Shown here: positions 55,788 through 62,420 of the stretch, piece after piece
How the letters are laid out: each line of letters opens with the position of its first letter
Numbering within the stretch: position 1 is the first letter of the stretch
Source: Aurantibacillus circumpalustris
GTDB taxonomy: Bacteria > Bacteroidota > Bacteroidia > B-17B0 > Aurantibacillaceae
Direction: 5' to 3'
DNA length: 64,000 nt
NCBI RefSeq assembly: GCF_029625215.1
Contig: NZ_CP121197.1
Location: 4,216,001-4,280,000, forward strand
Made by a program: the position numbers and the translations under genes
Notes under the pieces: generated by a model
The model's database searches: none
What the model was told of the DNA's origin: nothing
Seen by the model: the letters and a program-made list of their open reading frames with translations, nothing else

Positions 55788-56222
55788 TTACATTTTATTC
55801 ATATACCACTTTAGCTCTTTCTCAACCTTTTTTAAACGGAAAGCATTACTAATAATGGTTTTAAGGCGCATGAAAGCGGTTTCACTTTTCACGACGTAGT
55901 CAAAAGCCTGGTGATGCATGCAATCTACAGCAACATCAATTTTATCTTGCGAAGAAAGCATGATTACTGGAATATCCGCATTAACTGCTTTTATTTTATC
56001 AAGTGTAGATATTCCATTCATGGCAGATTTTTCTATTCCATTCAAATGATAATCTAAAATAATAAGATCAGGTTTTTTTGATAAATTTTCAACACACAGT
56101 TCTCCAGTTGGAAATGTTTCAACAACAAAATCAGCGTTTTCCAGGAAGTCAATTTCCAATGATTTCAAAAACACTTTATCATCATCTACTAAAAACAATT
56201 TTACTCTTTCCGGTTTATTCAT
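55788..56222 (-). CDS. Single-domain response regulator
   Basis: 144 aa, a receiver only. Acidic pair in VDDDKVF, phospho-acceptor D57 in IILDYHLNG, switch Lys in FDYVVKSETA. No output domain, so it acts by protein contact, CheY/Spo0F-like. Its start overlaps the end of the hybrid kinase gene by 8 bp, indicating translational coupling. Third gene of the AraC-kinase-receiver operon. Confidence 0.93.
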   Translation of the reverse strand: MNKPERVKLFLVDDDKVFLKSLEIDFLENADFVVETFPTGELCVENLSKKPDLIILDYHLNGIEKSAMNGISTLDKIKAVNADIPVIMLSSQDKIDVAVDCMHHQAFDYVVKSETAFMRLKTIISNAFRLKKVEKELKWYMNKM

Positions 56223-58569
56223 GCTTACTGTTTTTTATAAGATTAAATTCTTCTATCAATTCCGCACAGGCTTGACTGCACACAAGATCAAGTTGGGCTA
56301 CAAGATCCTCAATGTTCTCTTCGAGTTTCCGCGTATTTGCATATTCGTGTACTCTTTTTGCTATATTTTCAATATCTGAACTAATTCCCATAATGGCAAA
56401 AGAAGGAATAATTTTATGAGCTGCCGATTGTAATACCTCCCAATCTTTATTTTGCAAACCAAGTTTCATGGAATTGATTAACGTAGGCGTTTGTTCTAGA
56501 TACAAAGAAATCATCTCCATCATTAATTTAGGATTTGATTTTGTTTTAAGCAATAGGTATTGCAAATCCGTGCATTTTATTTTTTTTGGCGTTTCTTTCA
56601 TTTCTTTAGCTGGAAGAGGTTTCGATTTATTTCCATTAACTAGATTAACAATTTTACTGTAAAGCAATTTATCATCAACTGGCTTAGCTAGATAATCATT
56701 CATTCCAACTATTTTACATTTTTCGAGATCAACTGTAGTTACATCGGCTGTCAATGCAATGATCGGTATATCTGAATTCATTTCATTTCGAATGTATTCC
56801 GTCGCCTCAAATCCGTTCATCTCGGGCATTTGTAGATCCATTAAAATAACGTCAAATGGTTTAATAGTTGGATCTTTACTAATATTAATTAATTTTTCAA
56901 TCGCTATTTTACCGTTAGTGGCAATGTCCCGCTCAAATCCAAATTCATCAAGTAAGGTTTTCATCAACAATTGATTTAGTGCTATGTCTTCCACAACAAG
57001 TACTTTAATGCTCTTATTCGAATCATCTATTTGAATCAAGTCTTCAGACAATAAGGCTTTTGACGTCGTTTTCTTAAAGTCTAAAATAAAACTAAAAGTA
57101 GAACCTTCGTCTTTTTTACTGACAACGGTAATTTTTCCATCTTGAGCTTCAACCAATTGTTTTACAATCGCCAAACCAAGTCCGGTTCCTCCGTACAGAC
57201 GGGATGTTCCGCTGGATGCTTGCTGAAAATTTTCGAATATCTTTTCTAGTTTATTTGGAAGAATACCTATGCCTGTATCGCTCACCGAGAATTGAATTGT
57301 TACATGCTTCTCATCTTCCTTTAATAACTTAACGCTAACAATAATTTTACCTTTGTTAGTGAATTTGACAGCATTGCTCACCAGATTAAGAATAATCTGG
57401 TGCAATCTTACAGCATCTCCTAGTAAAACGCGTGGTATCTTCGCGTCGTACTCCTTGACTAACACCAGGTTTTTTTCTAAAATTTTTGTCTCAAATAAGT
57501 GCAACATGGCTTGAATAGACAACTCCATCTTAAATGGAGTTTTTTCAAATGTCATTTTTCCGGCATCAACTTTTGCCAGATCAAGAATATCGTTAATCAA
57601 AACAATTAATGCATCACCACTTGTTTTTATAGCGGTTAAATACTCTCTCTGTTTTGTGGTGAGTTCTGTTTTTAATACCACTTTAGTAAAACCAATAATC
57701 GCATTCATTGGTGTGCGGATCTCGTGACTCATATTCGACAGAAACTGTTGTTTTGCCTTTACAGCATCTTCAGCTATTTTAGTTGCACTTTCCGCCTTAA
57801 TTTTTGCCTCCTCGGCAATTTCGGTAGCTAACTCCGCGAACACCATTGCCTCTGTTAATTCCTTCTCAATAATTTTTTGTTCAGTGATATCACGCGCTAC
57901 TACAACAGCCCCTAATACATTTCCGTCTCCATCTTTGTAAACTGAACCATTAAACAATACTTCTGTGAGTTTATGATCTTTGAGAGTAAGCGGGTAATCA
58001 ATTACGAATCCTTTTTCAAAAACCTCTTGATAACCCTTTCTTGCCTTTTCAGATTCAGTGAAATATTGAAAAAAATCAGTTCCTGTTAACTCTTTACGAG
58101 CCACTCCTATAACGTCAATCGTAGCCTGATTCATGTCCGTTATTTTTCCCTCAATACTAATCGTTACCAATGGATCTCGGCTTGCCTCAATTAAACTACG
58201 GGCATAATTGGCTATTATTAATTCAGCTGCTCGCTTTTTCTTTTCCGAATTTTGATAGGCAAGTTCTATGTTGGCAAGATTTAATTCCGCAGCCCGTTTT
58301 TCTTTCTCACCTCCTTGATAGGCTAATTCAATATTGGCTATTCCAAGTTCAGCGGCTCTTTTTTTCTTTTCTACTTCTTCAAAAAAAACCTTCTCATTCG
58401 CTACGCCAAGTTCCGCAGCGCGTTTACCTTCTTCCTTTTTTATACGAATAAGTTCTTCACGCACCTGCAATAGCTCGGCTAGTTGCTTAACATTTTCGTT
58501 CCGCAATAAAACAAGTTCCTTTTTAAGAGTTACTAAAACTTCCGCTTCTGATACACCTTCTTTATTCAT
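56215..58569 (-). CDS. Hybrid kinase with 21-residue coiled-coil repeats, PAS, receiver and HPt
   Basis: 784 aa, soluble. The N-terminus has repeated units of exactly 21 residues (three heptads), each beginning KRAAEL (about residues 30-115). A PAS domain is at about 120-235. The kinase has H282 in SHEIRTPMN, the receiver D578 in LMDLQMPEMNG, and the C-terminal HPt an intact H718 in SAAHKIIPSFAIMG. All phosphorelay residues are therefore present, unlike in the two kinases at 14.9-21.6 kb. The ATG at 58569 is preferred; the frame extends by TTG to 58653 and would overlap the AraC gene. It lies between the AraC gene and the stand-alone receiver. Confidence 0.93.
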   Translation of the reverse strand: MNKEGVSEAEVLVTLKKELVLLRNENVKQLAELLQVREELIRIKKEEGKRAAELGVANEKVFFEEVEKKKRAAELGIANIELAYQGGEKEKRAAELNLANIELAYQNSEKKKRAAELIIANYARSLIEASRDPLVTISIEGKITDMNQATIDVIGVARKELTGTDFFQYFTESEKARKGYQEVFEKGFVIDYPLTLKDHKLTEVLFNGSVYKDGDGNVLGAVVVARDITEQKIIEKELTEAMVFAELATEIAEEAKIKAESATKIAEDAVKAKQQFLSNMSHEIRTPMNAIIGFTKVVLKTELTTKQREYLTAIKTSGDALIVLINDILDLAKVDAGKMTFEKTPFKMELSIQAMLHLFETKILEKNLVLVKEYDAKIPRVLLGDAVRLHQIILNLVSNAVKFTNKGKIIVSVKLLKEDEKHVTIQFSVSDTGIGILPNKLEKIFENFQQASSGTSRLYGGTGLGLAIVKQLVEAQDGKITVVSKKDEGSTFSFILDFKKTTSKALLSEDLIQIDDSNKSIKVLVVEDIALNQLLMKTLLDEFGFERDIATNGKIAIEKLINISKDPTIKPFDVILMDLQMPEMNGFEATEYIRNEMNSDIPIIALTADVTTVDLEKCKIVGMNDYLAKPVDDKLLYSKIVNLVNGNKSKPLPAKEMKETPKKIKCTDLQYLLLKTKSNPKLMMEMISLYLEQTPTLINSMKLGLQNKDWEVLQSAAHKIIPSFAIMGISSDIENIAKRVHEYANTRKLEENIEDLVAQLDLVCSQACAELIEEFNLIKNSKHE

Positions 58570-58621
58570 AAACTGTTTATAAAATGAAATAGTTTTTTTG
58601 ATGCGTTTACATTTAGTAGAA

Positions 58622-59188
58622 TCAATCGTTTGATTCTTCAGTAAAATTCCCAATATCTTCTATCGGTTTTCTTTTCTTATCCTTTAATTGCATATAGTGC
58701 GAAGGTGAAAGTCCTGTAATCTTTTTAAATTGGTTCGACAAATGGGCCACACTGCTGTAATTCATTTTGTAGGATATTTCGGTTAAATTGAGTTCGTCGT
58801 ACAACAACAGTTCTTTTACGCGTTCAATTTTATGTTGAATGATAAACTGTTGTATGGTAATACCTTTCATTTCCGAAAAAATATTCGATAAATAAGTGTA
58901 ATCGTAGTCGAGCTTTTCACTCAAAAAATCAGAGTAATTAACTTTTAAAACTTCATCAGAGTTATGAATCATCTCAGTAATTACATTCTTAATTTTTTCA
59001 ATAAGCATGGCTTTTTTATCGTCCATTAACTCAAGACCAACTTTTTGCAAAGCCAATTTAAGCTGTAACAAAGAATCGGTAGATAAATCCTCCATTACTT
59101 CAACTTCTCCCAAATCAACTAACACAAAGTGCAAGTCTAGTTTTTTTAGCTCTTCCTTTACCGCCATTTTGCAGCGATTGCTTACCAT
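58622..59188 (-). CDS. AraC-family regulator with HMA-like N-terminal domain
   Basis: 188 aa from the only ATG. The C-terminus has two AraC helix-turn-helices (about 92-172: YLSNIFSEMKGITIQQFIIQHKIERVKELL and LTEISYKMNYSSVAHLSNQFKKITGLSP). The N-terminus (about 1-65) resembles a ferredoxin-fold HMA domain with one Cys (C6 in SNRCKMAVKEELKKL). Upstream codons in frame read LKLYIKY, which fits the missing first HMA strand, so translation may start at the CTG at 59207-59209. It heads an operon with a hybrid kinase and a receiver, with a composite stress element about 200 bp upstream. It is a candidate regulator of that regulon. Confidence 0.9.
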   Translation of the reverse strand: MVSNRCKMAVKEELKKLDLHFVLVDLGEVEVMEDLSTDSLLQLKLALQKVGLELMDDKKAMLIEKIKNVITEMIHNSDEVLKVNYSDFLSEKLDYDYTYLSNIFSEMKGITIQQFIIQHKIERVKELLLYDELNLTEISYKMNYSSVAHLSNQFKKITGLSPSHYMQLKDKKRKPIEDIGNFTEESND

Positions 59189-59398
59189 GTATTTTATATA
59201 AAGTTTCAGATTTTTGTAAATTAAGTTACTATTCTATCAAGGTACGTCTATAAAAGAGTTATTGTACTATACTTTCTTAAAAATAAACTATAATGAAAGA
59301 GTTCTTTTAGTCTAACACTGCTAACTGACCAAACTTTTCCCTATTGATTTTAAATGGATCGCAGCAAAGTGGTTCCCAAGTTTATATAATAACTTAAT

Positions 59399-59461
59399 CA
59401 AAGCTGCACATATTAAGCCAAGAAACTTTACATGTTTTTTTGGAAATGTTACATAATTCAC
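59399..59461 (-). promoter_or_regulatory. Composite stress element, copy 7 (AraC-kinase-receiver operon)
   Basis: Minus strand: GTGAATTATGTAA (59449-59461), 14 nt, CATGTAA (59428-59434), 24 nt, CTTTG (59399-59403). The predicted leader to the AraC start is about 200 nt, much longer than for other copies; no small gene is seen in it, so it may hold a leader RNA element. Confidence 0.7.
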
Positions 59462-59563
59462 TGAATTATGAGGATTATGATCCATACCTGAGAAGTACGA
59501 TTAATAATAGCTAAAGCCATTTATAACTTAATTGAGAATTACAATTTCGTTATCCAAATAAGA

Positions 59564-59950
59564 TTAATCGGAATCTCGCTTATTACGAGAAGGGTTTAAA
59601 AGATATTTTCCAACGGATGTTAGAATTTTTGTTTTATTTGATACAAGAGACGATACCCCAATTTGCAACAGTGTTCCTAGAATTTGTTTAAGGGGATTAT
59701 GAGAACCGCGAACAATTAATTTGTTAACAAGAAATCCGGAAGCGGCACCCATCGTAGTGTTTATGAGTTCGTTTTTTAGATCAGGTGTTTCAGTGAGTTG
59801 ACTAAAAGCATTCTTAATGAGATTTACTGGTTGAATACTATTATAAGAAATTAGGAGCTGTTCTTTTAATAAGGCTTTTTCTCGTGCTTGTTTAATTTCA
59901 AGCGATAAAATTTCTTGCCGTAGTTGCGAAATAGGAGTAATAGTTGTCAT
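59564..59950 (-). CDS. Conserved-type protein of unknown function (YtxH/holin operon)
   Basis: 128 aa, not assigned to a family. The N-terminus is helical and charged (LRQEILSLEIKQAREKALLKEQL). The middle has a hydrophobic, Gly-rich stretch (about 68-105, TTMGAASGFLVNKLI and ILGTLLQIGVSSLV) that could be two short membrane-associated helices. The tail is basic (NPSRNKRDSD). It overlaps the holin-like gene by 4 bp, so it is coupled to it. It ends the operon of envelope stress-type proteins. Confidence 0.7.
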   Translation of the reverse strand: MTTITPISQLRQEILSLEIKQAREKALLKEQLLISYNSIQPVNLIKNAFSQLTETPDLKNELINTTMGAASGFLVNKLIVRGSHNPLKQILGTLLQIGVSSLVSNKTKILTSVGKYLLNPSRNKRDSD

Positions 59951-60297
59951 GGCTGTGATTCTAACATTTGAGCTACAATTGAATTCATTACGCGTTTTTT
60001 TATGTATTTATTCATAAAAAAATACAGAACAAATCCCAAGAGACTATATATCCCTGCCAGGCAAATAAAACCAAAATAGAGTTTTCCTAAAAGTTCTCCT
60101 AACCACATAGAAAATGCTATAGTTACGAGTAGAGCTGCCATCGCAAAGACAGAAATTATTATTGTTTTTGACACATAAGTGGAAACTATACCCGTAGCTT
60201 TTTCAAGTGCTTTTAATTTAAAGAGCACGTAACTTGTTTTTCCATACTCCTCTATACGTTCGTATAGAGGTTCTATGAGATTAGCATCTTCCTGCAT
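59947..60297 (-). CDS. Holin-like (DUF1469-type) membrane protein
   Basis: 116 aa. Two adjacent membrane helices (about 44-68 and 74-96) follow an amphipathic N-terminal helix (about 5-40), with a basic tail (NKYIKKRVMN). The layout is that of phage-holin-family III/DUF1469 proteins, which in this context are chromosomal and not phage genes. It sits between YtxH (35 bp upstream) and the 128-aa gene (4-bp overlap). Usually co-occurs with YtxH in stress operons. Confidence 0.8.
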   Translation of the reverse strand: MQEDANLIEPLYERIEEYGKTSYVLFKLKALEKATGIVSTYVSKTIIISVFAMAALLVTIAFSMWLGELLGKLYFGFICLAGIYSLLGFVLYFFMNKYIKKRVMNSIVAQMLESQP

Positions 60298-60332
60298 AAT
60301 TCTTGAGTTTAATCAAAGTTAATGGATACCCC

Positions 60333-60620
60333 TTAAGCGATATCGCTTTTTATGGTTCTTTTTATTTCTTCGGCTTTACCTTTACCGTTTTCCAAAATTT
60401 CACTCGACTTACTTTTAAGGTCGTCAAATTTTTCATTTAAACCAGCCAACAAATCTTCGAATTTGGTTTTAATACCATCACCCATATCAGAGGTCTTTCT
60501 TGCTATATTAGCTCTTGTATCTGACCCTTTTTCAGGTGCGAACAATATTCCTAAAATTGCGCCAACTGCTACGCCTGTTAATACCCCTAATACTACTTTT
60601 CCTGTGTTCATGTTTTTCAT
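60333..60620 (-). CDS. YtxH-domain general stress protein
   Basis: 95 aa. One Gly-rich membrane helix (about 8-27, VVLGVLTGVAVGAILGILFAP) runs directly into the signature APEKGSDTRANIARKTSDMG, then an amphipathic helix to the end. YtxH proteins are anchored in the inner membrane and induced by general stress in Gram-positives; in Bacteroidota they occur in similar clusters. ATG 60620 is used; an in-frame ATG three codons later is possible. It is 26 bp after the lmo0937-like gene. Confidence 0.9.
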   Translation of the reverse strand: MKNMNTGKVVLGVLTGVAVGAILGILFAPEKGSDTRANIARKTSDMGDGIKTKFEDLLAGLNEKFDDLKSKSSEILENGKGKAEEIKRTIKSDIA

Positions 60621-60646
60621 TTTTATTTGATTTATTTTTAGTTTAA

Positions 60647-60802
60647 TTAAACAATTCTATCTCCTTTTATCAGTCTTAATATCACAGCAATTACTGCAAT
60701 AACAAGTAATACATGTATTATTCCACCAGTGTGAAATCCTAAAAAGCCAATTGCCCAGATAATAATTAGCACAACTGCTACGGTGTAAAGTAAATTTCCC
60801 AT
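60647..60802 (-). CDS. lmo0937-like 51-aa membrane protein
   Basis: Two hydrophobic segments (MGNLLYTVAVVLIIIWAIGF and HVLLVIAVIAVILRLI) are joined by a Gly-His turn (FHTGGII), ending KGDRIV. This is the pattern of the small lmo0937-type membrane family. It is short enough to be missed by gene callers. It lies between the outer-membrane protein gene (47 bp) and YtxH (26 bp), co-oriented, and belongs to the same operon. Confidence 0.85.
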   Translation of the reverse strand: MGNLLYTVAVVLIIIWAIGFLGFHTGGIIHVLLVIAVIAVILRLIKGDRIV

Positions 60803-60849
60803 AATTATTTTTTTTATTTGTTTGTTTGTTTTTAATTTTTAACGCTTAC

Positions 60850-61428
60850 TTATAAATGAACCGCTAGTCCAAAAGTGGATACACCAGTAGAAAGATCAAG
60901 AAATAACCCAAGTTTTTTAGTCATGTGAAACTCAGCACCAATATGAATGTCAGCGTAAACATTACTGTTACTGTGATTTATTTTTGTATCGCCGTAATAA
61001 CCGCTTTCCCAAACAGTGCTGCGAATAGCAACACCAGCAGAACCTGCAGCGTAAAAATCCCATCGGTTACTCGCCTTCAACAATTCGTCAAAATAGTAGG
61101 TTACCTTTACACCAACGGGTATAACGGTTTGTCTATATCTGTAATCACGATAAGCGTTTTTTGGTCCGCCCCAGTAATAATAATTTTCGTAAGTGTAAAA
61201 TGAAATAGAAGGTGCTACAGTTAAATTTTTTATGACATCGAATTCAAAATCAGCATGCAATACCGGCGTATTTTGATTAATGTAACCGTAGTAACCAATT
61301 CCTATACCAAGATTCAGTGTGTTACCAAACTTTTCTGGATAAGTTTTTTCTTCTATTGCATCTTGTGCTGCAACTTTTGTTCCAATTAGTATAATAAAAA
61401 GAACTGTTGTTATTAAATATGTTTTCAT
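60850..61428 (-). CDS. Outer-membrane beta-barrel protein
   Basis: 192 aa with a signal peptide (about 1-21, ending KVAAQ). About eight alternating amphipathic strands follow (LNLGIGIGYYGYI, LTVAPSISFYTY, PVGVKVTYYF, FYAAGSAGVAIR, VYADIHIGAEFHM, LGLFLDLSTGVSTFGLAVHL). Tyr-rich loops, with YYYWGGPKNAYRDYRYR forming a conspicuous aromatic loop. Likely a small outer-membrane barrel. Second gene of the operon led by the 61509-62162 gene. Confidence 0.8.
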   Translation of the reverse strand: MKTYLITTVLFIILIGTKVAAQDAIEEKTYPEKFGNTLNLGIGIGYYGYINQNTPVLHADFEFDVIKNLTVAPSISFYTYENYYYWGGPKNAYRDYRYRQTVIPVGVKVTYYFDELLKASNRWDFYAAGSAGVAIRSTVWESGYYGDTKINHSNSNVYADIHIGAEFHMTKKLGLFLDLSTGVSTFGLAVHL

Positions 61429-61508
61429 GTGATATTTTAGTTTTTGATTAATTCATTATTAGTTATATGGTTTGCGCAAAAATTTGCAGCTCAACATTCT
61501 TAAAATAG

Positions 61509-62162
61509 TTACTCCGAATAAAAGCGGTAGCCAATTGTTGCTTGGTACCAAACATTTTTATAACGTGGTGTCAAATCTGATCCACTACCAATATTACTTT
61601 GCACGTCCCAACCCGCTCTAACCCCTACAACAAAATGCTTCATGGTAAGATCAGCGCCTAAAACTGCACACAGGGTATTCTTCCGTCCATTTTCATTTTG
61701 AAAAGCAAGTTCCTGCGCAATGGTTGTGGTACCATTTTTAAATTCGTCTTTTTGTTTTACTAAAAACGAAAGTTGAGGTCCTGCAAGTAGCGTTAAAAAT
61801 TCACTTGGTTTAAAAGCAAAGAAAACAGGAATATCAATATAGCTCGTAGTTCTTGTTAGAATATATGGACCATCAAGGATACTTCCGGTTGCTTTAAATC
61901 CTTTTTGTGAAAAAAGTATTTCTGGTTGAATTCCGATTAACTTGCCAATTGGTATTGCAAAAAATAAACCTCCTGCAAAACCTAGTTTTGATTTCGCGAC
62001 AAATTGATCCCCTTTCGAATCGTAAACGTTCGAATAATTTACTCCTGCTTTTGCGCCAAGTGTAAAACGTGAACGGAAGTCCGTTGTGTTGTTTTTATCT
62101 TGTGCAACTGCTGAAAACAAAGCGGCAAAAGTTATAGCGGCTATTAGTGTTATCTTTTTCAT
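61509..62162 (-). CDS. PorT-like outer-membrane beta-barrel protein
   Basis: 217 aa with a signal peptide (about 1-20, ending AVAQD). The barrel has the usual opening FTLGAKAGVNYSNVYD and inner strands LGFAGGLFFAIPIGKLIGIQPEILFSQKG and YIDIPVFFAFKPSEFLTLLAGPQLSFL. It ends with a strand at the C-terminus (ATIGYRFYSE). Matches the beta-barrel domain PF13568 type common in the phylum. First gene of a six-gene operon (two barrels, lmo0937-like, YtxH, holin-like, 128-aa protein), with the composite stress element at 62198-62261. Confidence 0.88.
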   Translation of the reverse strand: MKKITLIAAITFAALFSAVAQDKNNTTDFRSRFTLGAKAGVNYSNVYDSKGDQFVAKSKLGFAGGLFFAIPIGKLIGIQPEILFSQKGFKATGSILDGPYILTRTTSYIDIPVFFAFKPSEFLTLLAGPQLSFLVKQKDEFKNGTTTIAQELAFQNENGRKNTLCAVLGADLTMKHFVVGVRAGWDVQSNIGSGSDLTPRYKNVWYQATIGYRFYSE

Positions 62163-62197
62163 AATAATTTTTATTAGTTATTTGTTTCTTTGTAGTA

Positions 62198-62261
62198 CAA
62201 AGATTCACAAACAAGCCGCCTAATCCATTACACAACTCTTGCATTAACTTACATCTTTCAC
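62198..62261 (-). promoter_or_regulatory. Composite stress element, copy 8 (barrel-YtxH operon)
   Basis: Minus strand: GTGAAAGATGTAA (62249-62261), 14 nt, TGTGTAA (62228-62234), 25 nt, CTTTG (62198-62202). The ATG at 62162 is about 35 nt downstream. Confidence 0.8.
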
Positions 62262-62368
62262 TGTTTTTATCTATGCTACTAAATGCATCACTTTACTTTT
62301 TATGATAAACCTAATAACACCTAAACGCTTAAAGCCATTAGGATCTTCAATAAACGATTTACGATCAT

Positions 62369-62406
62369 AAAAAAAGCCTCCCCGGAAAACCGAGAAGACC
62401 TTTTCA
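62369..62406 (-). terminator. Wobble-rich hairpin terminator
   Basis: On the minus strand GGTCTTCTCGG pairs (with G-U pairs) with CCGGGGAGGCT around TTTT, then a run of seven T. It follows the DUF3494 stop at 62421. Confidence 0.6.
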
Positions 62407-62420
62407 CCCACAAAGAAATT

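Noticed and set aside
59947-60297. Holin-like gene as sign of a prophage
   Set aside because: No other phage genes nearby; DUF1469-type proteins are common chromosomal partners of YtxH.
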